Positions 52,678 through 60,255 of a stretch of 64,000 nt of DNA are shown piece after piece. How positions within the stretch are numbered: the first letter of the stretch is position 1; each line of letters begins with the position of its first letter. The DNA is taken from the NCBI RefSeq assembly GCF_013141715.1, contig NZ_WHOA01000037.1, forward strand, positions 45,322 through 109,321, given 5' to 3'. Position numbers and translations under genes: made by a program. This DNA is from Paenibacillus phytorum. GTDB lineage: Bacteria > Bacillota > Bacilli > Paenibacillales > NBRC-103111. A model generated the notes under the pieces. It had not been told where the DNA came from and searched no databases. It saw only the letters and a program-made list of their open reading frames with translations.

Positions 52678-54273
52678 TTATTTGAAATTCGCTTTATTTT
52701 TATCGTACCATTCTTGCGCAATTTGATCGGCCTTGTCGCCGCCAGCACTCTTGTACTCCTTACGAATCATATCAAGCGCCTGCTCTGGCGTGATATCGCC
52801 TTTGACGATCGCTCGCGTACGGATCTCGATCAGCTTAGGCTCGATGCTCGCAAACACATTGCTGATTTCCGGGGAATTCGGAGAGTATGGAATATCCCGG
52901 CGGAACGGCACGTTAAGCGATGTCTTCATCGCTTCAGCGTTCAACTTCGCCCAGCGCTGCGAAAGCGGATCCTGTGCGGCTTTAACCATCAAATCCTCGA
53001 GTTTGAACGTCTTCGCATCGTTTCTTAAGATCGCATATTCAGCTGCATACGCAACTTCCTTCTTAAATTTGTCCGCATCAAGCACCTGAGGAACGCCATT
53101 CACTAATTTGAAATGCGTGTTCTCAATACCATTTGCCAGTGTGTACCAGCCTTTATCCAACAACCAGTCGAGATATTGGATCGCTGCCTTAGGATTTTTC
53201 ATATTTTTATTGAACGCGACATAAATATTGGCCGACGTTTCTTGGTAGGAGCCGAACTTCCCGTACTGCGTTGAGAAAGCTGCTAATGGCACCGGATTTG
53301 CATCTGGGAAATTCTTCATCAGATCTTTCATATAGGTATCAATGCCATTGCCAACGGTACCGATCAGGATGCCTGATTTGCCTTGCGCCCAGTCAGCCAT
53401 CATCTTCTGGCTATTTTTATCCGTCATATATTCCTTATCAATGTACCCGTTCTCATACAGCTTGCGTTCGAAGTTAATGGCGCCGACATTGCGGTCAGCG
53501 ACCCTCGCATTAACCATTTTACCGCCATCGAGGTACCATTGCGTGCTATGTGTCGCATAAAGGCCAGTGATCACGTTTGGCCAAACGAACATCGAAACGA
53601 CAGGCGCGTTCGTATTCCCGGACAACCCTTTCTCTTTGAAGGCTTTGGTTACTGCGAAGAACTCTTCTTCCGTCGTCGGTGCCTTCATACCAACCTTATC
53701 CAGCCAATCCTGCCGGATCCACATGCCGCCATTAGCCAAGCCGTTCAATGGCCGCTTGGTCGTGATCCCGTATATTTTGCCGTCGAAGGTCATAAGCGGT
53801 TTCAATTCTGGATTGTCGTTGATATAATTCTTAATCACCGTGCTGTACTGACTGATGTAATCATCGATCGGCTGCACGACGCCCTGCGAGACTAGCGTGC
53901 CGATATAGTTGCGGTCATAATCCCAAATCAGATCCGGCGCTTCGCCAGAAGCAATCAGCGTATTCAGCTTATCCTGCGCCTGATTGCGGGGAACTGGCAC
54001 ATATTTAACTTGGACGCCTGATTGCTCCTGAATCCACTTGGTCCAGCGGTTCTGCTCATAGGAGCCTTCCTCGGCTGCCACCGCGCCTCGGTCATACATG
54101 GAAACGCTAACAGTCTTCGGCAGCTTATCGTACTTGTCTTCCACCTTGCCTGCTGCTGATGGAGCTGGACTACCGCTCGCACCTTCTTCAGATTTTGCGC
54201 AGCCAGCTAAAGCCGCACCCAACGTCATTGCCAAAATCGTTGAACCTAACACCCATCGTTTTGTTCTCTTCAT
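52678..54273 (-). CDS. Extracellular solute-binding lipoprotein of an Lpl-type ABC transporter
   Basis: A 531-residue lipoprotein with a lipobox ALAGC (Cys near residue 24) after a basic signal peptide. It has the LplA-type binding fold with GEAPDLIWDYDRNYIG and the WIRQDWLDKVG block shared with the locus A lipoprotein (WIRKDWLDNL), so the two are distant paralogues. GGGAGG precedes the ATG at 54273. It lies after LplC and LplB and probably delivers oligosaccharides to them. Confidence 0.9.
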   Translation of the reverse strand: MKRTKRWVLGSTILAMTLGAALAGCAKSEEGASGSPAPSAAGKVEDKYDKLPKTVSVSMYDRGAVAAEEGSYEQNRWTKWIQEQSGVQVKYVPVPRNQAQDKLNTLIASGEAPDLIWDYDRNYIGTLVSQGVVQPIDDYISQYSTVIKNYINDNPELKPLMTFDGKIYGITTKRPLNGLANGGMWIRQDWLDKVGMKAPTTEEEFFAVTKAFKEKGLSGNTNAPVVSMFVWPNVITGLYATHSTQWYLDGGKMVNARVADRNVGAINFERKLYENGYIDKEYMTDKNSQKMMADWAQGKSGILIGTVGNGIDTYMKDLMKNFPDANPVPLAAFSTQYGKFGSYQETSANIYVAFNKNMKNPKAAIQYLDWLLDKGWYTLANGIENTHFKLVNGVPQVLDADKFKKEVAYAAEYAILRNDAKTFKLEDLMVKAAQDPLSQRWAKLNAEAMKTSLNVPFRRDIPYSPNSPEISNVFASIEPKLIEIRTRAIVKGDITPEQALDMIRKEYKSAGGDKADQIAQEWYDKNKANFK

Positions 54274-54358
54274 ACGATGACCTCCCATTTGAATAAATTA
54301 TATCACAAGGCGCTTAGCGCCATTATGAACCGTTGACCAAACCTGCTTGCCCATCAAG

Positions 54359-55228
54359 CTAGCCTTTGACGGAACCCATCAAGACGCCTTTGACGAAATA
54401 TTTTTGCAGAAACGGATAAATGATCAGAATCGGCAGCGAAGCCAGCATAGCGGCTCCCGCACGCACACCTTCCGGCGGCAGCGCATTGCTCCCGTCACTC
54501 GAGTCCCCAATCAATAGCGCTGGATCGAGGTTGTCGATCATCTGATAGAGCTTCACCATCAATGACATTTGGGTTGAACTTTTAATGAAAATGAGCACGT
54601 TGTAATACGCATTCCACCATCCAACCGCGTAGAAGAGCGTCAACGCTGCGATAACCGGAAGTGCCAGTGGAAGGACGATGCGCACAAGCACGACCCAGTC
54701 CTTCGCCCCATCGATAGCGGCCGACTCCTCAAGCTCGCTCGGCAGTCCTTCGAAGAACGTCTTGAGAACGAAGAAATTGTACGTGCTGAGAAGACCCGAC
54801 AACCAAAGCGACCAATACGTATTCATCAGTCCCAAACTTTTGACGAGTAGAAACTGCGGTATTAGCCCTCCGGTGAACAGCATGGTAAAAATAATCATGC
54901 CGAGAACAGGACCCCGTCCCCGCAGATCCATTTTCGATAGCGGGTAAGCCGCCATGATCGTAACCAGCATGTTTAAAGAGGTGCCGACAACGGTCATCAC
55001 GACCGTGTTTTTCATCGCGATGAACAGCTGCCCATCATCGATCAAATTGCGATAGGCATCCCATGTAAACTGCCGTGGCCATATCGAAACGCTGCCGGCA
55101 CGTATGGCCTCGCCTGAGCTGAGTGAAACCGCCAATACATTCAAAAACGGGAACAGCGTCGAGAACGTGCATAACCCCAAGATGAAATAAAGTAGTAAGC
55201 GGGGCACACGCTCTTTCCAAATGGCCAT
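54359..55228 (-). CDS. Carbohydrate ABC transporter permease, LplC/MalG-like
   Basis: A 289-residue permease with six helices. The EAA motif is SELEESAAIDGAKDWVVLVR (about 185-205) and the C-terminus is PFLQKYFVKGVLMGSVKG, as in the locus A LplC. AAAGGAGG precedes the ATG at 55228; upstream in-frame starts are not favoured. The previous gene ends at 55279, giving a 50-bp gap. Pairs with the next-listed LplB-like permease. Confidence 0.9.
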   Translation of the reverse strand: MAIWKERVPRLLLYFILGLCTFSTLFPFLNVLAVSLSSGEAIRAGSVSIWPRQFTWDAYRNLIDDGQLFIAMKNTVVMTVVGTSLNMLVTIMAAYPLSKMDLRGRGPVLGMIIFTMLFTGGLIPQFLLVKSLGLMNTYWSLWLSGLLSTYNFFVLKTFFEGLPSELEESAAIDGAKDWVVLVRIVLPLALPVIAALTLFYAVGWWNAYYNVLIFIKSSTQMSLMVKLYQMIDNLDPALLIGDSSDGSNALPPEGVRAGAAMLASLPILIIYPFLQKYFVKGVLMGSVKG

Positions 55229-55278
55229 CCGCAGCCCCTCCTTTCGGTGATTGAATTTGCCTCTAGCTGCATCCTTCG

Positions 55279-56244
55279 CTACCATAACGCCCGCTCTCCC
55301 ATCGCCCGAATGATGCGATTCACCGAAAGTACGAGTATCAAGCCGACGATGGATTGCACCAATCCAATCGCAGTCGTGTAGCTGTATTGCAGATTGACGA
55401 GCCCGAGCCTGTAAATGTAAGTGCTCATCACGTCAGAAACGCTTGTTACCATAGGATTGGTAAGCACCCAGACGTGCTCGAAGCCTACGTCGAACATGCG
55501 GCCCATTTGCAGAACAAGCATGAGTGCTATCGTGCTTCGAATACCAGGAAGCGTCACATGCCAGATCTGCCGCAATTTGCCGCCGCCGTCTATACGGGCT
55601 GCTTCATACAGATGCGGGTCAATGCTTGACATGGCCGCCAAATAAAGAATCGTGCTGAAGCCGGCGTCCCGCCATATCCCCGAGAAGACATAGACGAAGG
55701 GCCACCAGAAGGTATTTCCCATGAAATAGATCGGATCAAGTCCGAATGCCTTGAGCACATAATTGATGAAACCGCTGCCTGGGGAAAGCAGACCGATGAC
55801 GATCGTGCCGAGAATAATCCACGATAAAAAATGCGGCAAATAGAGAAGGTTTTGCACGACTCGCTTATACCATTCGACCCGTACTTCGTTCAGCATAATC
55901 GCGAGTGCAATCGGGACAGGGAAACCAAAAATCAGCCCGTATAGATTTAATAGAAGCGTGTTGCGAACGATCTTAAACAGATCGCTGCTGTGGAGCAATC
56001 GATTGAAATGCTCCAACCCTACCCATTTACTCCCCCAAATGCCGTCGCCGAGCCGAAAATCCTTGAAAGCAATGATTTCTCCATATAGTGGGAAATACTT
56101 AAATACAAGGAAGTAAGCAATGACTGGAAGAAGCAGCATATAGAGAAATGGTCTGCGCTTCAGATCCTTCCATAACGATCTTCGTGAAGCCATCTGTTTG
56201 GCGCTTCCGGGGCTTCTGGTATCCACAGCTGGTTGTGCAAGCAT
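55279..56244 (-). CDS. Carbohydrate ABC transporter permease, LplB/MalF-like
   Basis: A 321-residue permease that opens locus B. The N-terminal tail is followed by MLLLPVIAYFLVFKYFPLYG (first helix), and the EAA motif LYEAARIDGGGKLRQIWHVT (about 220-240) contacts a shared ATPase. The ribosome site AAGGAAGA is distant (about 12 bases), so the start is slightly uncertain. Closely similar in order and motifs to the LplB of locus A. Confidence 0.9.
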   Translation of the reverse strand: MLAQPAVDTRSPGSAKQMASRRSLWKDLKRRPFLYMLLLPVIAYFLVFKYFPLYGEIIAFKDFRLGDGIWGSKWVGLEHFNRLLHSSDLFKIVRNTLLLNLYGLIFGFPVPIALAIMLNEVRVEWYKRVVQNLLYLPHFLSWIILGTIVIGLLSPGSGFINYVLKAFGLDPIYFMGNTFWWPFVYVFSGIWRDAGFSTILYLAAMSSIDPHLYEAARIDGGGKLRQIWHVTLPGIRSTIALMLVLQMGRMFDVGFEHVWVLTNPMVTSVSDVMSTYIYRLGLVNLQYSYTTAIGLVQSIVGLILVLSVNRIIRAMGERALW

Positions 56245-56405
56245 ACTTCGTTCATCTTCCTTTCTGTTGTCAGCCTTGTTGTCACTGGGCTTGATCCCAA
56301 CTTAACAAGCATCATCCTAATTGGAAATCTTCTCTTCTTGCTGCCTTCCCCATCCTTTGCTCCGAGGACTATACCTTTTTTGCGCGGATATTCTTTTCAT
56401 GATAA

Positions 56406-56430
56406 AACCCGGGCGCTAGGCGCCCGGGTT
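56406..56430 (-). terminator. Terminator after the 2OG-oxygenase gene
   Basis: AACCCGGGCGC (56406-56416), TAG, GCGCCCGGGTT (56420-56430) is a perfect 11-bp stem; TTTTATC follows on the minus strand. Confidence 0.8.
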
Positions 56431-56442
56431 GGAAGTAAGACT

Positions 56443-57156
56443 CTATTTCGCATCGTGAAATATAATACCCAAACTGTATCTTGTACCTGTTGTAACTGTG
56501 TTTACACCGTGTCGAAGAGTCGTTTTATAATAGCCGCGCGTTCCCAAAACCGGACGATAAGTGGTTGGAAAAATCAGACCCTCTCCTTGTTTCAACGTGA
56601 TGACATGGCCTCTACTTTGCGCCCTCGGACGCTGCTCCACCAACAGTAACTCCCCGCCTGTGAAATCTTCTTCTCTTTGATTAAGAGCGAATACGACCTG
56701 AAAGGGAAAGAAAACTTTCCCATACAAATCCTGATGCAGACAATTGTATCCCCCTGCTTCATATTTCAGGATCAATGGGGTTGGTCGGTTCTGCCCCTCT
56801 TGATGACATTGATCGAGGAATTCCGTTAATGTCGCTGGATAAGAAGCATTGTGACCCAATTGTTCTAGCCAGCGATTAGCTGTTATGGCAAGTTCCGGAT
56901 ACAATCCTTCGCGCAGCTGTTGAAGCAAAAATGGCAAGGGAGCGTTGTAATATTTGTACTCCCCAATCCCGAAGCGGTACCGAGCCATGTCAATGGTCGT
57001 TCGAAAGCGGATCTCTTCCTCGTAAGTGCTTATGATTTCCTTACATTCCGTATTACTTAACAAGCCAGGTAATTTGGCATAACCGTGCTCGTCCAGCGAC
57101 TGCTGAATGAAATTCCAATCCAAATCAGCTAATCCTTGTGACAGATTCTCAGGCAT
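56443..57156 (-). CDS. 2-oxoglutarate/Fe(II)-dependent oxygenase
   Basis: A 237-residue double-stranded beta-helix protein. The iron facial triad is visible as HQDLYG (His-x-Asp, about 150) and a distal His in TTLRHGVNTV (about 205), with an Arg in TGTRYSLGI that would bind 2-oxoglutarate, like the prolyl 4-hydroxylase group. GGGAGG precedes the ATG at 57156; the longer frame is rejected. Stands alone. The hydroxylated substrate (protein or small molecule) is unknown. Confidence 0.82.
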   Translation of the reverse strand: MPENLSQGLADLDWNFIQQSLDEHGYAKLPGLLSNTECKEIISTYEEEIRFRTTIDMARYRFGIGEYKYYNAPLPFLLQQLREGLYPELAITANRWLEQLGHNASYPATLTEFLDQCHQEGQNRPTPLILKYEAGGYNCLHQDLYGKVFFPFQVVFALNQREEDFTGGELLLVEQRPRAQSRGHVITLKQGEGLIFPTTYRPVLGTRGYYKTTLRHGVNTVTTGTRYSLGIIFHDAK

Positions 57157-57320
57157 GCTGTAAGCCTCCCTCTTTGCGCGTATCGTCGCATTCAAGTTCT
57201 AATACCTTCTGCGAACAGTATAACCCCGAAAATGAGCTTTTGTACGCATTCTCGAATGAAACAGCAAGATAACGAAATGACTAAATGTCGTTTTATGTTA
57301 CAACTACAATAGGGTGGTGA

Positions 57321-57485
57321 ATGGTCATTTACATGGGTGCAAACAGCATTGAGAAAAACGAAAATCAATCTTCCTACACATTATTAGGGGCTGATCGACG
57401 TCCTTATCAAAGCGGAATTCCAGGAACTTTGGGAGGTTATCGACGCCAAAAAATTGAATATAGCTGCTTTCCTGGCTATAACTGA
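57321..57485 (+). pseudogene. Fragment of an Ada-type metal-binding-domain protein
   Basis: A 54-codon frame whose translation includes YTLLGADRRPYQSGIPGTLG, then GYRRQKIEY. This is the conserved start of Ada-like metal-binding (methylphosphotriester Cys) domain proteins, which normally continue with a Cys-rich GRLDC.. region; here the frame ends soon after (CFPGYN stop). No catalytic Cys cluster remains, so it is probably a truncated gene remnant. The family match rests on pattern memory. Confidence 0.45.
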
Positions 57486-57496
57486 AATTATTTATA

Positions 57497-57534
57497 AATA
57501 TTCCTTTACAGGAATATTCCTGTTATGGTATATT
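57497..57534 (+). promoter_or_regulatory. ArsR-type operator and promoter of the SRPBCC/DoxX/arsR operon
   Basis: Two overlapping dyads, AATATTCC-N6-GGAATATT (57497-57518) and CAGGAATATTCCTG (57509-57522), cover a promoter with TTTACA (57505-57510) and TATATT (57529-57534, 18-bp spacing). This fits autoregulation by the ArsR protein coded last in the operon. Confidence 0.7.
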
Positions 57535-57574
57535 CAAAACACAAAGAACAAAAACAATTTGGAGGATGATTATT

Positions 57575-58060
57575 ATGAATAACGCTCAGGACACCAACAA
57601 CACGCACACTTCAATTGCAGGTCAGGAATTTCGTATCACGCGTATCTTTCAAGCGCCGCGGGAACTGGTTTTCGAGGCTTGGACAGATCCGGAGCATTTG
57701 CCAAAATGGTGGGGACCCAAGGGCTTTACGAATACGGTTCAAGAAATCGATGTTAGACCAGGCGGGGTATGGCGTTACGTTATGCACGGTCCGGACGGCG
57801 TCGATTATGATAATAAAATCACCTACCATAAAATCGTAAGCCCAGAGCAACTCGTATACTCACATGGCGACGGCGATGACGACGAACAATTTCATGTGAC
57901 GGTCACGTTTGCCGAGCAAGCTAATTCGACGACAGAGCTCACCATGACGAGTCGATTCAAATCAGCTGCTTACCTTGAAAAAGTGGTCAAGGAATACGGG
58001 GCTATCGAAGGCGCTAAATCGACACTTGATCGTCTCGAGGAACAACTGGCCACTATGTAA
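57575..58060 (+). CDS. SRPBCC-family protein (AHSA1/START-like)
   Basis: A 161-residue START-fold protein of the AHSA1 type. FRITRIFQAPRELVFEAWTD opens the domain, with HLPKWWGPKGF and GVWRYVMHGPDG as family landmarks. Members bind hydrophobic ligands in a deep pocket. GGAGG precedes the ATG at 57575. It is the first gene of a three-gene operon (SRPBCC, DoxX, ArsR), a very common gene set whose substrate is not established. Confidence 0.88.
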   Translation: MNNAQDTNNTHTSIAGQEFRITRIFQAPRELVFEAWTDPEHLPKWWGPKGFTNTVQEIDVRPGGVWRYVMHGPDGVDYDNKITYHKIVSPEQLVYSHGDGDDDEQFHVTVTFAEQANSTTELTMTSRFKSAAYLEKVVKEYGAIEGAKSTLDRLEEQLATM

Positions 58061-58105
58061 GGACCAAAATCAAATCAAATAATAATTGAAGGGAGTAATA
58101 AATTC

Positions 58106-58504
58106 ATGAAAAAAACGAAAGTTATGTACTGGATTTTCACAGCTTTATTGGTAATCTTGATGGGCATTGGTGCTATCCCGGATATCCTCTATGCATCAGA
58201 TGCGGTTGTCTTATTTGCTCATTTAGGCTATCCCTCTTACCTCCTGCCCTTCCTGGGTATAGCCAAATTATTAGGTATTCTAGCGATACTGATTCCCGGC
58301 TTTCCGAGAATTAAGGAATGGGCTTATGCCGGGCTTACATTTGACCTTATAGGTGCGATGTATTCAAGTATCGCTGTGGGCGATCCTGTCGGCGGCTGGG
58401 CGTTTTTCATCATCGGATTTGTTGTCATCGGAGGGTCCTATATGTGCTATCATAGGAAACAAAGAGCTGCATCATTAAGTCAGCCACCACGCTTAGCGGC
58501 ATAA
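58106..58504 (+). CDS. DoxX-family membrane protein
   Basis: A 132-residue protein with four hydrophobic helices (about 6-24, 45-66, 72-92 and 96-115) and a short basic tail. The helix 2-3 region FLGIAKLLGILAILIPGFPR and WAYAGLTFDLIGAMYS match DoxX-like family proteins. GAAGGGAG precedes the ATG. Middle gene of the operon; may act in redox or thiol handling at the membrane, as shown for some DoxX proteins, but this is unproven here. Confidence 0.85.
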   Translation: MKKTKVMYWIFTALLVILMGIGAIPDILYASDAVVLFAHLGYPSYLLPFLGIAKLLGILAILIPGFPRIKEWAYAGLTFDLIGAMYSSIAVGDPVGGWAFFIIGFVVIGGSYMCYHRKQRAASLSQPPRLAA

Positions 58505-58543
58505 AAAACTCCCTTGCCTGGTATATGTTGAAGGAAGGAGTGC

Positions 58544-58879
58544 ATGAACATGGGCTTGATCACAACAACCTGGAGCGCACTAGCAGAGCCCAACCGATTG
58601 CACATCGTCGAACTCCTGCGGGGCGGTCCCCTCACCGTAGGGGAAATCGCCGAGCGCCTCAGCCTCCAGCAGCCACAAGTTTCCAAACATCTCCGCGTCC
58701 TAAGTGACGCGGGGTTTGTTGAAGTACAGCCCAGTGCCAATCGGCGCATTTATAAGCTTCGGGCTCAGCCCTTCATAGAAATGAACACCTGGCTGGAATC
58801 TTACCGCCGCATGTGGGAGGAGCGCTTCGATCGATTGGACGAATATTTGAACGAATTGCAGGGAAAGGGGAAGCAGTAG
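58544..58879 (+). CDS. ArsR-family transcriptional regulator
   Basis: A 111-residue winged-helix repressor. SALAEPNRLHIVELLRGGPL, TVGEIAERLSLQQPQVSKHL and LSDAGFVEVQPSANRRIYKL form the ArsR DNA-binding domain; no CxC metal site is seen, so it is the non-metal subset that usually accompanies AHSA1 genes. Two start codons (58544, 58550) both fit GGAAGGAG. It is the last gene of the operon, and the palindrome in the operon promoter is its probable target. Confidence 0.88.
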   Translation: MNMGLITTTWSALAEPNRLHIVELLRGGPLTVGEIAERLSLQQPQVSKHLRVLSDAGFVEVQPSANRRIYKLRAQPFIEMNTWLESYRRMWEERFDRLDEYLNELQGKGKQ

Positions 58880-58903
58880 GAGTTCTCTCCCCGTTCCCGC
58901 ATA

Positions 58904-58951
58904 AAAAGACAAAAACCGCGCAGCATCAAGGCTTTGCAGTTCTTGTCTTTT
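58904..58951 (+). terminator. Terminator of the ArsR operon
   Basis: AAAAGACAA (58904-58912) and TTGTCTTTT (58943-58951) close a long hairpin with GC-rich inner pairs; the plus strand continues TTTATTTT. Confidence 0.7.
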
Positions 58952-58994
58952 TTATTTTCTATCGATAATATCTTGTGTGTAGAAGTCTACTCCC

Positions 58995-59465
58995 TCAAAT
59001 CGAGAAATTTTTCATCAATGGCATGATAAAAGAAATGACTCCCATCCCCAACTTAAAAAAGCTGCCTATGTTACCAAAGAAACCTCCACCCCCAGCAGTA
59101 CCTGTTGCAGCACCACCTTTACCAAGACCACCAAGAAGGCCAAGCATGTTTCCTAATCCGCCTCCGCCAAGTAAGCCTCCCAAACCTCCTAAATTGGATA
59201 TTTGTGCTTTAGCTTTGCCTTTATTTCGGGGGAGCTTCCGATTTCCCTTGAAGCCTTGAAGAATGACTTGGTTGCCTTGTAATTCGTTTAGCACTCCGTA
59301 ATACAGAGAACCATCCTTGAGCACTACACATACCGGTGTTCCTAAGTTCTCTTTAACTTGCGAAGAGATAGAGGGCAATGATGCAGGAATGGCTTTTTGC
59401 CCGACTTTCACGCGTCTGTGCTTTTTTTCACGCTGATGTAAAGTTTTCATTCCCTGCTCACTCAT
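58995..59465 (-). CDS. Glycine-rich small protein with an LSm-like N-terminal segment, probable spore-associated protein
   Basis: A 156-residue protein (or 151 from the second ATG). After a basic N-terminus, LGTPVCVVLKDGSLYYGVLN and NQVILQGF resemble a small five-strand Sm/LSm-type barrel. Then comes a basic linker and a glycine/leucine-rich tract (LGGLGGLLGGGGLGNMLGLL and GGLGKGGAATGTAGGGGFFG) and a hydrophobic C-terminus (MGVISFIMPLM). Such low-complexity tails are common in spore coat or exosporium proteins; the role here is inference. It starts four bases after a 50-codon frame (59470-59622), so the two may be coupled. Confidence 0.6.
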   Translation of the reverse strand: MSEQGMKTLHQREKKHRRVKVGQKAIPASLPSISSQVKENLGTPVCVVLKDGSLYYGVLNELQGNQVILQGFKGNRKLPRNKGKAKAQISNLGGLGGLLGGGGLGNMLGLLGGLGKGGAATGTAGGGGFFGNIGSFFKLGMGVISFIMPLMKNFSI

Positions 59466-59469
59466 CCTT

Positions 59470-59622
59470 TTATATGAAATAACTTCTTGTCATCTTATGT
59501 TGATTCTTCATGTTTGGACTATACTCTCTTGAACCCCTATCACTCCATTTGTCGTTTAAATCTGTAATTGGTCGGTCATCGTTTCTATGATTGACACCGC
59601 CGTATGTATAAAGAAAAGGCAT
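59470..59622 (-). CDS. Small hypothetical protein, 50 residues
   Basis: Begins MPFLYTYGGVNHRNDDRPIT and ends MTRSYFI with GGGG eight bases before the ATG. It is rich in Tyr, Asn, Arg and Asp and shows no known domain. The stop lies four bases before the next gene's ATG, which supports a real coupled gene. Just upstream is an alternative start (MSGGFVWGNSH...) in another frame at 59653, matching the start context at 60247, so a frameshift may have occurred here. Confidence 0.4.
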   Translation of the reverse strand: MPFLYTYGGVNHRNDDRPITDLNDKWSDRGSREYSPNMKNQHKMTRSYFI

Positions 59623-59780
59623 GTGAGTTGCCCCACACGAAGCCTCCGCTCATGTTTACTCATTCCCTTCAGTGTGATTTTCCACTACGTTATATTTATA
59701 CGTTCGGTACATAGTGCTTGCTTGGACGTATGCCACCGGGAGGCAACCGCCGAGCAAAAGCGCAAACGTATCGTAATCAC

Positions 59781-60056
59781 TTAACAGAATAAATAACCGT
59801 AAGTTCCTCCTATTCTGTACTGAATTATGGGATTTCCAAAGATGTAACTATACGGAAAGCCCACATACATTGGTGCAACCATAGGATAGGGTGCATAAGA
59901 ATAGCCGAGAATAGGACCAAATAATTGCGTTCCTGGATATGGATTTTGATAGTTTATTTTGAGTCCAGTTATTCCCGGTGGCCATACCGTTCCAATATTC
60001 CCAATTGCCTCAGGTCTCCCAAAATTATTTTCATTTTCAATGTTTTTAACTAGCAT
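59781..60056 (-). CDS. Hypothetical protein rich in Gly, Pro and Tyr
   Basis: A 91-residue protein. The C-terminal half is dominated by Tyr, Pro and Gly (YQNPYPGTQLFGPILGYSYA, then PYPMVAPMYVGFPYSYIFG) with no charged core, and ends in Cys. This composition is like spore-coat or surface proteins. GGTGA lies eight bases before the ATG. It belongs to a run of small minus-strand genes downstream of argC. I do not recognise the family. Confidence 0.5.
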   Translation of the reverse strand: MLVKNIENENNFGRPEAIGNIGTVWPPGITGLKINYQNPYPGTQLFGPILGYSYAPYPMVAPMYVGFPYSYIFGNPIIQYRIGGTYGYLFC

Positions 60057-60078
60057 TCAGTAGTTCACCCAACTTATA

Positions 60079-60247
60079 TTATAGTCTTATGTTAGCGTAT
60101 GCATTGTAGGGTACTATTGCCATTTTCTTTTGCCGATGCCCACTGACTTCGAGGAACACATTGCCATTCGTAGGAAGACCAATTTGCGCAGTATTACATG
60201 ATGGAACGCATTATTATGGGACTATTGAGCGAACCTACTCCGCTCAT
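60079..60247 (-). pseudogene. Frameshifted small gene directly downstream of argC
   Basis: The ATG at 60247 has a perfect GAGGAG site inside the end of argC and reads MSGVGSLNSPIIM... before an early stop. Removing one base from the ATAATAATG run near 60212-60218 joins it to a frame reading CVPSCNTAQIGLPTNGNVFL, then EVSGHRQKKMAIVPYNAYAN and a stop at 60079. The 169-base length (3n+1) is consistent with a single insertion. The intact product would be about 55 residues. A sequencing error is the alternative. Confidence 0.45.
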
Positions 60248-60255
60248 GTTTACTC
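60239..60255. repeat. 17-bp repeat shared with 59645-59661
   Basis: TCCGCTCATGTTTACTC occurs at 60239-60255 and 59645-59661. On the minus strand it is GAGTAAACATGAGCGGA, a translation-start context: in each case it would start an MSG-type small protein. Confidence 0.6.

Noticed and set aside
56233..56649. 138-codon plus-strand ORF over the gap between locus B and the oxygenase gene
   Set aside because: Two thirds is antisense to the 2OG-oxygenase gene and the rest crosses a perfect terminator; no domain or ribosome site.
59587..59784. 65-codon plus-strand ORF
   Set aside because: Overlaps the minus-strand small-gene cluster in antisense, lacks a ribosome site and has Cys/Arg-rich shadow composition.
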